Shown here one piece after another: positions 26,176 through 35,198 of a DNA stretch of 64,000 nucleotides. Numbering within the stretch: position 1 is the stretch's first letter; every line of letters starts with the position of its first letter. The notes under the pieces are model-generated. The model saw only the letters and a list, made by a program, of their open reading frames with translations, did no database searches and was not told where the DNA came from. The position numbers were made by a program, and so were the translations under genes. The stretch is from Nitrobium sp046350935 (GTDB taxonomy: Bacteria > Nitrospirota > Thermodesulfovibrionia > Thermodesulfovibrionales > Dissulfurispiraceae), in assembly GCA_046350935.1 (NCBI GenBank), contig JAXLZK010000018.1, positions 9,150 through 73,149 on the forward strand, read 5' to 3'.

Positions 26176-26769
26176 ATGGAAACCGGCTTTCATCTGAAGC
26201 ACGGAAGAGGGGAAGAGGGCTTCACCCTCGTGGAGATCCTGATGGCGGTGGCCATCCTGATCGTGCTCATCGCCCTGCTCATCCCGAACCTCACCGGAGG
26301 GTCCGACAAGAGGAACGCGGCCATCGTGATGCGCACCGCGGAGGGCATTATGTCGGGCCTTGCCAAGTACAAGGCGGACATCGGCGCCTACCCAGCGGCC
26401 CTCCAGTCTCTCTGGGACAAAAACGCCGTTGATTCCTCCATTGCCGATTACTGGAAAGGGCCTTACCTGGATACCCCCTCAAAGACCAACGGGAGTTCTC
26501 CCACTCAGAACGTCGCCGACCAGAATATCGCGGGAGTCACCTACGAGTACAAGAAGGTGACGAGCAGCGGGGGCGGGAGCGGCACCTGCGCCGACTCCAC
26601 AGCCATCGGCAGCAACAACTCCTCAGGGAACGACCATACGGTGAAGATCACGGCCGTGCCCCACGAGACAGCCACCGTGGTGCGGGACAAGCTCGGCAAC
26701 AAGATCTGCCTGTCCGACGCGAGCGGGGACACCACGGACATCTACTTCATCATCGAGGAGGCCTGGTAG
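26176..26769 (+). CDS. pilS: type IV prepilin, probable major pilin of cluster B
   Basis: ATG 26176 follows AAGGAGG at 26161-26167 and is preferred to GTG 26149. The leader ends in GRGEEG, then FTLVEILMAVAILIVLIALL with Phe+1 and Glu+5, a textbook type IV pilin/pseudopilin N-terminus. The mature ~175-residue domain has a C-terminal Cys pair (SGTCADS...KICLSD) that could close a D-loop. It is placed after pilR as in R64, where PilS is the thin-pilus subunit. A GspG-like pseudopilin is the alternative. Confidence 0.82.
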   Translation: METGFHLKHGRGEEGFTLVEILMAVAILIVLIALLIPNLTGGSDKRNAAIVMRTAEGIMSGLAKYKADIGAYPAALQSLWDKNAVDSSIADYWKGPYLDTPSKTNGSSPTQNVADQNIAGVTYEYKKVTSSGGGSGTCADSTAIGSNNSSGNDHTVKITAVPHETATVVRDKLGNKICLSDASGDTTDIYFIIEEAW

Positions 26770-26772
26770 GCG

Positions 26773-27522
26773 GTGCAGGCGGCCCTCGCAGTCATCCTTA
26801 TCCTGGTGGCCTCCGCCTTTCTGTCCTCCTTTGTGCTCGGGGTGCTGGACAGCATTGCCGACTACTCTGTGGTGGAGAGGGAGGCCTTTTTAGACCACCA
26901 GGGAGAGAGTATCGGGAACTGGTACGAGGCAAACCTGGTGAGTATCGACGGCACGGAGGGTCAGGTCCTGCCCGAGGTGAGCAGTCGCTACGGAGCGGTG
27001 GTCCTTGGCTCAAAGCGGGTGGCCTGCGATTCCGAGGTGCAGGCCCATACGTATGCGGTAGTCATACCGGGTCTGGAGGGGATCAAGACGACCCTCGACG
27101 TGAATACCGGGGTGCTGATAAAGGGGAAGGATGATCAGGTCAGGGAGGTGGACGGCTGTACTATCGGAAAGAAAAGATTTGCCGGATCCCGGAGCAGGGC
27201 TTACCACCTTGTGCTTGCCCTTGAGAGCTACTTCAGGGGGGAGATGCTCAAGGAAGGGTACGGCACCGACAGAAACTACTTCACCGATGCCGTATGCGGC
27301 GGAGGGGGCACGCTTGCCTGCACCGAGGATTCCCCCGCAGACGTGCTCACTGCTCCTCTGGGAGTGAGCCGGAGCGACTGCGAGGACGCCTACGGGTCCG
27401 TCATGCGCTTCGACAACTCCTCATCCATGGTGAACACGAGCACGCCTCCCTATTCAGCCCGGATCGGGTTTGCCACACCCTGGGGAACGACCGTATGGAC
27501 ACAGGCGACAGCGGCCTTCTGA
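26773..27522 (+). CDS. pilus-associated single-span protein, possible minor pilin (cluster B)
   Basis: 249 residues from GTG 26773, 3 bp after the pilin stop, with GAGGAGG upstream. The protein begins almost directly with a hydrophobic helix (ALAVILILVASAFLSSFVLG), so it lacks a normal prepilin leader and G^F site; a cleavable Sec signal is possible instead. The mature part has five or so cysteines in its second half (AVCGGGGTLAC, SDCEDAYG) and a beta-rich fold. I cannot name the family. The 3' end overlaps pilT by 28 bp. Confidence 0.65.
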   Translation: MQAALAVILILVASAFLSSFVLGVLDSIADYSVVEREAFLDHQGESIGNWYEANLVSIDGTEGQVLPEVSSRYGAVVLGSKRVACDSEVQAHTYAVVIPGLEGIKTTLDVNTGVLIKGKDDQVREVDGCTIGKKRFAGSRSRAYHLVLALESYFRGEMLKEGYGTDRNYFTDAVCGGGGTLACTEDSPADVLTAPLGVSRSDCEDAYGSVMRFDNSSSMVNTSTPPYSARIGFATPWGTTVWTQATAAF

Positions 27523-28523
27523 CTCTCATTGCCGATAACCTCGATACCGGGGGGCTGAGCGACTTCTACTTTGCTTCGGACTCGCTGCCTTTTGTCCGGG
27601 TGAATAAGGAGATTCTCCCGGCAGGACGGGAGATCATCTCCGATGAGGCCGTACGGAGGCTCCTTGAGGGGCTGGGGTATGCGTGCGACTACGGCTCACT
27701 GCCCCTGGACTTCGGGATCACGTACAAAAAGAGGAGACTCCGGTGCAATCTGGACAGACGCTGGCAGGGGCTGGACCTCACCATCAGGCTCCTCCCCTCT
27801 GCGATCAGGCCTCTTCGGGAGCTGGGGCTGCCCGAGTCCCTGCACCAGTCCATGGAGCTCAGGCAGGGGCTCATCCTGATCTGCGGACCGACGGGCTCTG
27901 GGAAATCCACTACCCTGGCCTCCTTGATCGACTATGTGAACGGCCGGCACAGCAGAAAAGTCATCATGGTGGAGGACCCTATCGAGTACATCATCAGGGA
28001 GAAGAGGTCCATCGTGAGCCAGCGGGAGATCAGAAGCGGGGAGAGCTTCCATCCGCATCTGCGGGCCGCCATGCGGCAGCATCCCGACATCATCGTGGTG
28101 GGGGAGATCAGGGACAAGGAGACCGCCTCCACCGCCCTGCAGGCTGCGGAGACAGGGCACCTGGTGCTGGCCACCATGCACACGGACTCCACCCAGCAGA
28201 CCGTTACCCGGTTCATCGACATGCACACAGATGAGGACAAGAGCGCCATCCGGTCCTCGCTCTCTTCGGTGCTGAGGACTGCGGTGGTGCAGCGGCTCAT
28301 CAAGGGGGCGGGCGGTGCGGTGCGGCTTGCCTATGAGCTCTGCTCCGTGAACAAGGCGATTGAGAACCTGATCAGAACGGATAAGGTCCACATGATCCCC
28401 AACCAGCTCCTCTGCTGCGAGGGGTGCGTTCCCCTGAACAGGACGCTGGATGAGCTGGTACGGCAGCGCTTTATCTCTCTGGAGGAGGCAAGGCAGTATT
28501 CCAATGACAAGGATGCCCTGTAG
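27495..28523 (+). CDS. pilT: PilT-type pilus retraction ATPase (first of three)
   Basis: A ~342-residue PilT-like protein starting at ATG 27495 inside the end of the previous gene. It shows Walker A GPTGSGKS near residue 135, Asp box (MVEDPIEYII), Walker B (IIVVGEIRDKET) and His box (LATMHTD). There is no zinc motif and the length is PilT-like, so retraction rather than extension is predicted. A C-terminal CCEGC cluster is unusual. It is one of five GspE-superfamily ATPases in the window. Confidence 0.88.
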   Translation: MDTGDSGLLTLIADNLDTGGLSDFYFASDSLPFVRVNKEILPAGREIISDEAVRRLLEGLGYACDYGSLPLDFGITYKKRRLRCNLDRRWQGLDLTIRLLPSAIRPLRELGLPESLHQSMELRQGLILICGPTGSGKSTTLASLIDYVNGRHSRKVIMVEDPIEYIIREKRSIVSQREIRSGESFHPHLRAAMRQHPDIIVVGEIRDKETASTALQAAETGHLVLATMHTDSTQQTVTRFIDMHTDEDKSAIRSSLSSVLRTAVVQRLIKGAGGAVRLAYELCSVNKAIENLIRTDKVHMIPNQLLCCEGCVPLNRTLDELVRQRFISLEEARQYSNDKDAL

Positions 28524-28548
28524 GACGAGCGCAAAAGACGGGTAGGGG

Positions 28549-29502
28549 ATGAGAGTTTCTGACAAACGGGGCTTCACTCTGGTGGAGATCATGCTCGTGG
28601 TGACCATTCTGATCGTGCTCTTCGCCCTTATGGCAAACCCCACTACGAACCTGCTCAGGTTCCTTCGGGATCTGGAGACCAAGAGGAGGCTCGATGCCCT
28701 TCAGCGGGGGATCGAGGCGGTCTACAAGGCCCATGCCTGGGAGGTGGACGGCAGTGCTGAGGCGCAGTTCGCCTTTACGATCGGCGGGACAGGGTATGCG
28801 CTCGGCAGCGGTGCTGCGAGCGACACCGGCAACCGTGCCGCCCTGAGCGCCATAGCCTCTCTCTCCAATCTTGCCTCAAACGACATCGACCGGGACTCGA
28901 TGCGCCAGGCGCTCCGGGTGTGGGTATCACAGCGGCTTCAGGACGCACGCACGGGAGCCTCCTATCATGTCATTGCCTTTGTGTCGCCGGGGTGGAACGG
29001 GGAGCTTGACAGCTCCTTTGACTCTCCTACCGGGGTGCTTTCCGTGCGGGGGGACGATGCGGGGTTCCTGGTGTCGGGCCTTCAGCAGGAGACCGCCTTC
29101 ATCGAGGAGACCCGAAAGCTGCTCGCTTCAGTGCGGGATGCTTACCAGAACTACTTCACCGCGCTCTATCTTGCCGACAGTAACCGGAGCGTCTATGTCG
29201 ACCGGTTTGCGAGCACAGGGGCGGACTGTGCGGCAAGCGGCTCATGGGACAGCAACTCGGGAGTGGGCAATACGAGCTGTACGGCTTCCGGCACGGCGAC
29301 CGATACGGGGTTGAAGAACGCCCTCGGCCTGAGCGCAGAGAACGTGGCCACTCCCTGGGGCAGGGAGCTTCTTGTGGATAACAGCTCGGCCTCTACCCGG
29401 AACCCCGATACCGTGGGGAACGAGACTCCCTATACCGCACTCCTTTCTGCCGAGCTGCCGTGGGGAGGGTCTTTGGTGGTGACGGCGGCGGGGATCTACT
29501 AA
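28549..29502 (+). CDS. large type IV prepilin-like protein (cluster B)
   Basis: A short leader (RVSDKRG) precedes FTLVEIMLVVTILIVLFALM, with Phe+1 and Glu+5, and then a 300-residue mature part, much longer than a major pilin. A helical segment (FLRDLETKRRLDALQRGIEAV) continues the pilin stalk. The rest is Gly/Ser/Ala-rich with two Cys near 222-237. The size suggests a minor or tip pilin of cluster B. ATG 28549 lies 26 bp after pilT. Confidence 0.8.
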   Translation: MRVSDKRGFTLVEIMLVVTILIVLFALMANPTTNLLRFLRDLETKRRLDALQRGIEAVYKAHAWEVDGSAEAQFAFTIGGTGYALGSGAASDTGNRAALSAIASLSNLASNDIDRDSMRQALRVWVSQRLQDARTGASYHVIAFVSPGWNGELDSSFDSPTGVLSVRGDDAGFLVSGLQQETAFIEETRKLLASVRDAYQNYFTALYLADSNRSVYVDRFASTGADCAASGSWDSNSGVGNTSCTASGTATDTGLKNALGLSAENVATPWGRELLVDNSSASTRNPDTVGNETPYTALLSAELPWGGSLVVTAAGIY

Positions 29503-29579
29503 AACCGAGCAAGGGCGGTACTATCAATGTAGAACGGCAGTGCGGGTAAAAGATACGATGCGCCTGAGGGAGAAAAAAC

Positions 29580-31292
29580 ATGAGGATCGGACAAAAGGCA
29601 TACGCAGCGTCTCTTGCTCTTTTTTTCGGTGTTTTTATTGAGCCTTTTTCCGTCCATGCAGCCGTTTCCGCAGGCAGGCAAATGAAAACGCTTTTTATTG
29701 CAGAAAGCTACGGGGTGAGCGCCGGATCGACCTCATGGAAGAGTGCGGAGACCTACCTGACCAAGAAGGTGAACGCCGCCTACAGCCTGGGAGTCGGAGA
29801 CGTCAGCCAGACCACCTTCTCCTCGGCCTCCTCGGCGATCAGCACTCTTGAAAACGCCCTTTCCTCTTTGGTGGATGCCTATAGCGACAAAGTCGCCGCC
29901 CACCTGGGGAGCGAAAGCTATGCCTTTGCCCGGGTGGACTGGTTCTACAGCTTCTATGATGCGGGGGACAGCAACACCCTGAAGAAGGCCTACCTGCCCC
30001 TGATCATCTACCCTGACGGAAGGGTCAGAAAAATGGGCATGCGGGTTGTCGCCTCTACTCCAAGCATCCTGTACTACATTTATATGTCCAAGGGGACCGG
30101 GGAGGACCTCCCTGAAGACTGGACGTATGAAGACGGAGGCGTCCTCTATAAGTACGTGCTCGACCAGGACTTCGCCCTTATCTCGAGCTCCCAGGTGGAT
30201 ACGGGGGGAAGATACGACCCCCCGGAGACACCCGAGGGGGACAGCGTCATCGACCCCGATTCAGGCCTGAAGCTCCTCATCAGCGAGGTGGTGAAGGGGG
30301 AGATGGTCGACAAGAGCGCCCTGTATTCGATCATCGACTACTCCCGGAGGATAACGCCCCTGTGGGACTGTGATGGCCGGGGCAACTGCATCGCCCGGAT
30401 CACGGTCGAGTCAGAGACCCGGGAGTATGCAAAGAAGTGCGGCAAGTCCCCCACCTATGAAAACAAGGGGAGGATCGGGTACACCCTTCAGTACCAGTCT
30501 GAGCGGTATTACGTGAGCACGGACGGCGGCTACACCATGACCGCCTCCTCCACGGGAGAGACTGTCGCTCCCAAGGAGGACCCCTTCGACTGGCTCATGG
30601 AGAGGGAGGAGGAGCCCTCCTACGAGCAGGTGATCGACCCCTTCAAGGGTCTCACCCTCTACGACTTCACCAACGACACCTACAATAACCTCCCCTGTGC
30701 CTACTACCTCTATGCCGGGGCAGAGTGCGCGCAGGCACCTCTCCTGAAGACGATAGAGACCTTCAGCATGGGAGGTTCGACAGGGTGGGATTCGGCCGCC
30801 TATACAGGCTACACCCGGTGTACTCTTCCGACCTGGACCCTCTCGGCAACGGGGACTTCTCTTGCCCTCACCCTCTGGGCTGACTCCGTTCCCGACGGTA
30901 CGGAACTGGGGTGTACCTCCCGCTGCCCTCCTGACGGAAGCGGCGGCTGCACCCTCTGGAGCTCCGGTTCGGGGTTCATCACCCTGCCGGCCGGTATGGC
31001 GTATTCGGGATCGGCGGCCAGTTTCGAGCCCCCTGCACTTTCGGGCCTGACCGTCACGGCATATACGTTTACCGGGAGCGGCAGCCGGCTTCAGGTAGGA
31101 GAGACGCTCAGTAACGGAGCAACGATCAGTCTGGGAGCAATCAGCTTCGGTGAGGCAACGCTCTCGGGGGAGGTGACATTTCCGGTCGATACCCGCGCGC
31201 TGCCCAACTTCAGGATGGAAGCAGCGGGCAATGCCCTCAAGATCTATGACGGCACTGGTGCGTACCGGGGAAGCATCGAGTTCAGATGCTGA
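29580..31292 (+). CDS. large exported protein of the pilus B cluster, unknown function
   Basis: 570 residues with a signal peptide (YAASLALFFGVFIEPFSVHA) and no membrane anchor, so it is periplasmic or secreted. An alpha/beta N-terminal half (~30-330) is followed by a Cys-containing middle (CDGRGNC, CGKSP, CAYYLYAGAEC) and a beta-rich, Ser/Gly/Thr-rich C-terminal ~170 residues ending in Cys. It resembles no family I know. Cysteine richness and size are faintly like TraN mating-pair stabilisation proteins, but without recognisable motifs this is weak. It sits between minor pilin and PilP genes, which suggests a tip or surface component of pilus B. Confidence 0.7.
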   Translation: MRIGQKAYAASLALFFGVFIEPFSVHAAVSAGRQMKTLFIAESYGVSAGSTSWKSAETYLTKKVNAAYSLGVGDVSQTTFSSASSAISTLENALSSLVDAYSDKVAAHLGSESYAFARVDWFYSFYDAGDSNTLKKAYLPLIIYPDGRVRKMGMRVVASTPSILYYIYMSKGTGEDLPEDWTYEDGGVLYKYVLDQDFALISSSQVDTGGRYDPPETPEGDSVIDPDSGLKLLISEVVKGEMVDKSALYSIIDYSRRITPLWDCDGRGNCIARITVESETREYAKKCGKSPTYENKGRIGYTLQYQSERYYVSTDGGYTMTASSTGETVAPKEDPFDWLMEREEEPSYEQVIDPFKGLTLYDFTNDTYNNLPCAYYLYAGAECAQAPLLKTIETFSMGGSTGWDSAAYTGYTRCTLPTWTLSATGTSLALTLWADSVPDGTELGCTSRCPPDGSGGCTLWSSGSGFITLPAGMAYSGSAASFEPPALSGLTVTAYTFTGSGSRLQVGETLSNGATISLGAISFGEATLSGEVTFPVDTRALPNFRMEAAGNALKIYDGTGAYRGSIEFRC

Positions 31293-31357
31293 GGGTTCAT
31301 GAAATCCAGGGGAATAGACCGCTCTGTTTTTCCCGCGCTACGCGCTGAGGAGATGCG

Positions 31358-32305
31358 ATGAGACTGAAAGAGATGCTGACAGCACAGCTCAGAAGGAAAC
31401 GGAGGGAGGACGAAGAGCCCGCCGACCTGGCACGGGATGCGGCCCGTGAGGTTTCCGCAAAGGAAAAGAAGGAGGCACAGAGTGAGGGGCAGGAGGATGC
31501 GCCGCCCAGGAGGCAGCGGAGCTCGTTTGCCCTGGCGATGTTCGTGGCCCTTGTCCTCCTGACGGGAGTAGTGGTCTATAAGAGGCTTCCTTCTGCCTCC
31601 CCTCTCTACAAAAAGGATTTTTCCGGCAAAAAACAGGATGCTGTCTCCCCTGCCTCCCCCCTGGCGGCGGCGCCTCAGGCAACAGGCTCCGCCGTCCCTT
31701 CTTCCCCGGTCCGGCCTAAACGGAGCATCTATCTGCCCGCCCGGGACATCCTCTCCGGAAGTGGCACTGCTGAACTCCAGAAGCAGGAGGAGCTCAACCG
31801 GCTCCTTGAGGCCAGGGTGAAGGAGTTGAAGCTCAAAAACGACATCAAGAAGATCGAGGGTGATATCGAGATTCTGCCCTTCCAGGTAACGGAAAAAAAG
31901 AAAGACCTTTCCGAGAAGATCGAAAAAAAGGCAAACCTCCAGCCCGTGCTGCTGACCGAAAAAGAGTCCCGCCCTCCCACGCTTTACTCAGTGCAGATGA
32001 TCGAAGGGATCATGACCGGCTCCTTCACCCTCTTTACGGGCGAACAGGTGAAAGCCAGGGCAGGGGACTGGGCGGGAGAGTTCGTTGTCAGAGAGCTTAC
32101 GCATACCTCCGCCTCCCTTGAGGGCAGAGGCGGCAGGAAATACCTGGTCTCGCTGAGCTTCCCTGAGCGCTATCCGGTCTCCTCCCCTCTGTTCGGGACC
32201 AAGTCTTCGGGCACCGGACCTTCCGCTCAGGCAGTCCCTGCAGTGGCGGCGCCTGCAAGCCGGCAGCCCGTTCCCGTATCCATCTCCCCGGTGGGAAGGC
32301 AGTAG
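31358..32305 (+). CDS. pilP: PilP-like pilus biogenesis protein (cluster B)
   Basis: A charged cytoplasmic start (~55 residues), one membrane segment (FALAMFVALVLLTGVVVY at ~52-70), a Pro/Ala-rich linker, a coiled coil (~135-190) and a C-terminal beta domain (VQMIEGIMTGSFTLF, then VRELTHTSASLEGRGGRKYLV) that fits the PilP/GspC 'HR' domain contacting the secretin. This plan matches R64-type PilP. ATG 31358 is preceded by CTGAGGAG. The 3' end is 5 bp from the next gene. Confidence 0.65.
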   Translation: MRLKEMLTAQLRRKRREDEEPADLARDAAREVSAKEKKEAQSEGQEDAPPRRQRSSFALAMFVALVLLTGVVVYKRLPSASPLYKKDFSGKKQDAVSPASPLAAAPQATGSAVPSSPVRPKRSIYLPARDILSGSGTAELQKQEELNRLLEARVKELKLKNDIKKIEGDIEILPFQVTEKKKDLSEKIEKKANLQPVLLTEKESRPPTLYSVQMIEGIMTGSFTLFTGEQVKARAGDWAGEFVVRELTHTSASLEGRGGRKYLVSLSFPERYPVSSPLFGTKSSGTGPSAQAVPAVAAPASRQPVPVSISPVGRQ

Positions 32306-32310
32306 GGACC

Positions 32311-33261
32311 ATGTTTACGAGTCTCAGAAACGTTTGTATTCAGGTGGAGCCCTTGAGCCTTCCCGTCATGGTCTCCCGCGCCCTGGAACAGTTTGTCGCT
32401 TCAGGAGAAATCGATCTTCTGCCTGTGGTGGAAGGTGGAGCGCTGAAGGCCCTCTACTTCAGGGACTGTATCCCTTTTATCCTGGGCTGCGAAAACGGCA
32501 GGGCCTGTCAGAGCTACCTGCCTGCAGAGGTGTCCAGGGAAATGCCCTCCCTGGACATCAGGGCTGGGGAGAAATCGTCCATCGAAGCCCTGAAAGAGGC
32601 GGTCAAAGCGGAGTCCTCCCTCGCGCTTTTTGCCGAGGGGCTCTTTCTGGGCATTGTGCCTTTAAAGCAGCTCATGCTCTTTATCCACAAAAGTGAGATC
32701 AATGAGGCAATTACCCTCAACCCTCTTACCGGCCTGCCGGGCAACTACTCAATCGAAAAGGAATTTGAGCGGAGAGCGGGCAGGGAGCCCTTTGCGGTCT
32801 GCTATGTGGACATTAACGATTTTAAAGTCTATAACGACCAGTACGGCATTGCCCAGGGAGACGAGGTGATCAAGTACACCGCCTATCTGCTGGTGGAGGC
32901 CTGCAAGGGGTGCTTTGTGGGGCATGTGGGAGGCGACGACTTCATCCTTATGCTTCCCGAGAGCGGAGCGGCGGAGCTTTTCCAGAGCATCGGGGTATCT
33001 TTCGATGCCCATGTGCCCGGCTTCTATAGTGAAAGGCACCGTGGACAGGGATGTGTAACGGCCAAGGACCGGCAGGGAGTGGTAAGGCAGTTCGGCTTCA
33101 TGCACCTGTCCCTCGCTGCGATGGTGATCAGGGAGAAGTGCGGTTTTCAGGAGGTGACGGCCTCTCTTGCCTCCCTCAAGGAGTATGTAAAGACCGAATC
33201 CAAGAGCAAAGGAGCCTCTGTCCATGCATTCGACAAGAGAAAAATCAATCGACCTGCCTGA
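32311..33261 (+). CDS. CBS-like / GGDEF domain protein, probable diguanylate cyclase
   Basis: A 316-residue protein: an N-terminal ~135 residues read like a CBS pair, and the C-terminal ~170 residues are a GGDEF domain. Visible motifs are NPLTGLPGN, a metal/substrate segment YVDINDFKVYNDQYG, and the active-site loop HVGGDDF (G207-F211). GG(D/E)(D/E)F loops are usually active. The inhibitory RxxD site five residues upstream is absent (CKGC instead), so product inhibition may be lost. It sits between pilP and a pilT in the same transcription unit, so c-di-GMP made here could act on the MshEN-bearing pilus ATPases. Confidence 0.85.
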   Translation: MFTSLRNVCIQVEPLSLPVMVSRALEQFVASGEIDLLPVVEGGALKALYFRDCIPFILGCENGRACQSYLPAEVSREMPSLDIRAGEKSSIEALKEAVKAESSLALFAEGLFLGIVPLKQLMLFIHKSEINEAITLNPLTGLPGNYSIEKEFERRAGREPFAVCYVDINDFKVYNDQYGIAQGDEVIKYTAYLLVEACKGCFVGHVGGDDFILMLPESGAAELFQSIGVSFDAHVPGFYSERHRGQGCVTAKDRQGVVRQFGFMHLSLAAMVIREKCGFQEVTASLASLKEYVKTESKSKGASVHAFDKRKINRPA

Positions 33262-34237
33262 AGTGATCACCGCAGCCATGGAGCAGGGGGCCTCGGACAT
33301 CCACTTCTCTCCGGGCAAGAGGATCAAGCTCCGGGTGGACGGCAGTCTGGTGGACTACAAGGGAAGCCCCGTGGTGGAGAGGTCCGACACCCAGTGCTTC
33401 TTCGAGGACTACCTCTCCTGGGGAGAGCAGGGCAAGTACGATCAGCGAAAGTCTTACGACACCTCGATCCAGATCGAGAGCACCCGGGCGCGCCTGCACT
33501 TCTACGAGACCATGGAGGGTATCTGCATGAGCTGCCGCATTGTGCCCCTGATTCCGCGGCTGATGGAGGAGCTCCTGATCCCCCCGGTGGCGAAGGGCTG
33601 GATCGAGCAAAAGGGGATCGTGATCGTCTCGGGCCTTGCGAACATGGGCAAAACTACCACTCTCTCCTCGATCGTGCATTACCTGAACACCACCCGGTCG
33701 GAGAAGATCGTGATACTCGAGGACCCCATCGAGTATGTGCATCGTGACATCAAGAGCAGCATCTTTCAGCGGGAGATCGGGCAGCACTCCCCCTCCTATG
33801 CCGACGCTCTCAAGGACATCTCCCGCGAGGACACCAACACCGTAATCGTGGGGGAGGTGCGGACCGCTGCGGCCATGGACGCGGTGTTCGGGATGGCGGA
33901 AAACGGCCTCAAGGTCTTCACTTCGGTCCATGCTACGGGAGCGCTCGAAACCCTGGAGAAGATCATCAGCCTGTTTCAGCCCGCCGACTACGACCGGGTG
34001 CATAAGAGATTGTCGTGGAACCTGGTGGGGATACTGAACCAGCACCTTCTGCCCCGGAAGAAGCCGGGGCGGGTGCTTGCGTGCGAAATCCTGACGGCCT
34101 CCTCCGACAAGGTGAAGACCCTGCTTCGGGAGGGGAAAATCCATCAGCTCAATAGCTACCTGGACCCCGGAGACGGGGAGACCATGTGCTCCCTGTCCCG
34201 ATACCAGCAGCTCCTGAGGCAAAAATGTTTATTGTAG
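33224..34237 (+). CDS. pilT: divergent PilT-like ATPase (second of three)
   Basis: 337 residues overlapping the GGDEF gene by 38 bp and traU by 13 bp. The PilT fold is clear (AAMEQGASDIHFSPGKRI, ILEDPIEYVH, TVIVGEVRTA, TSVHATGA), but Walker A is GLANMGKT at 137-144 instead of GPTGSGKT. Lys and Thr are kept, so nucleotide binding is possible. The arginine-rich and C-terminal helices are present. It may be a PilU-like accessory retraction motor. The overlap with traU couples pilus and T4SS gene expression. Confidence 0.85.
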   Translation: MHSTREKSIDLPEVITAAMEQGASDIHFSPGKRIKLRVDGSLVDYKGSPVVERSDTQCFFEDYLSWGEQGKYDQRKSYDTSIQIESTRARLHFYETMEGICMSCRIVPLIPRLMEELLIPPVAKGWIEQKGIVIVSGLANMGKTTTLSSIVHYLNTTRSEKIVILEDPIEYVHRDIKSSIFQREIGQHSPSYADALKDISREDTNTVIVGEVRTAAAMDAVFGMAENGLKVFTSVHATGALETLEKIISLFQPADYDRVHKRLSWNLVGILNQHLLPRKKPGRVLACEILTASSDKVKTLLREGKIHQLNSYLDPGDGETMCSLSRYQQLLRQKCLL

Positions 34238-35157
34238 CAATTCGCGGGGTCATGCCGGTGCGCCCTGTTACGAACGCTCTCAAGCTTTTTGTCGTGCTCA
34301 TTCTCTTGCTCCTCCTCATCTTTCTCCCCTATGCCCCCGTGTACGCCCTTACGGGTGACGGGGGCACCCTTTCTGCCTGCTACCCGGGAGGCTTCAGTCA
34401 GGTCCTTGCCGGGATCAAGCCCTTCATGACGGAGTGCGTTCAGTTCACCACCCTGGGGAATTGCTACTGTGCGGGAGTGCCCTGCGGCGCAATGGTGAGC
34501 TTTTGGCTTCCCCAGTACGCAATCGAGGTCACCGGACATGCCAACACTACGGTCTTCCCCTTTGGTCTTCAGGACATCGTGAGCCCCGGCTTTCTGCTTG
34601 GCGCAACCCGGGAGGGCGGCATGGTGCAGGGGGAGACGGCAGGGAGGGTGAACACCAAGTACCGGGAAGCGCACCTCTATGAGCTGTCCCGGGCTGAAAT
34701 CCTCCAGGTCCTGGCGGGGCACCCCCACCAGGCCTGCATGGCCCTGATGAACCTCGCTGCCGCAGGGAGGACCGCCTTTACGTCGGAGGCCCGGGAGGAC
34801 TGGAGGAAAGGCAAAGACACGACGACTTCCCTTACACCCGCGGACATGCTCACCAAGGTGGGCTCCTGGGGATACCTTTTCCCGAGGACAGGGTGGGTGC
34901 AGCACCCCTCCAACGTGACCGGAAGCCTGCTTCTGGCCTTTAAGGCCCAGCACCTGGCTGCTGAGCTTTCGACCCTCTCGAAGCCCACGGTGTATGTGGA
35001 CAAATACGAGATCGGCGGGCCTGTGTCCGGGGCCTGCTACCCGATAGGAACGACCACAACGGTGCAGGAGCTGAATGCAAACAAGACAGGGTGTGCTGAC
35101 CGGTTCGTGGTGCTCTACTGGAAGTACATCACCCTCTGCTGTCCGTACGGAACGTGA
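34225..35157 (+). CDS. traU: TraU-like conjugative transfer protein
   Basis: A 310-residue exported protein (membrane/signal segment VVLILLLLLIFLPYAPVYA) with about 11 cysteines (e.g. LSACYPGG, TECVQFTTLGNCYCAGVPC, CADRF). The C-terminal half has LFPRTGWVQHPSNV and a nearby Ala-rich helix, resembling the WPRTG.V.HP region I recall in F TraU, a periplasmic mating-pair protein unique to F-type systems. ATG 34225 (13 bp inside the PilT gene, GAGG upstream) is preferred to GTG 34186. It is followed by a thioredoxin-like TraF, as expected for a cysteine-rich substrate. Confidence 0.7.
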   Translation: MFIVAIRGVMPVRPVTNALKLFVVLILLLLLIFLPYAPVYALTGDGGTLSACYPGGFSQVLAGIKPFMTECVQFTTLGNCYCAGVPCGAMVSFWLPQYAIEVTGHANTTVFPFGLQDIVSPGFLLGATREGGMVQGETAGRVNTKYREAHLYELSRAEILQVLAGHPHQACMALMNLAAAGRTAFTSEAREDWRKGKDTTTSLTPADMLTKVGSWGYLFPRTGWVQHPSNVTGSLLLAFKAQHLAAELSTLSKPTVYVDKYEIGGPVSGACYPIGTTTTVQELNANKTGCADRFVVLYWKYITLCCPYGT

Positions 35158-35198
35158 GGGGTTAGGTACGCGCGGGAAGGGGGAGGCCCGGACGAAAG

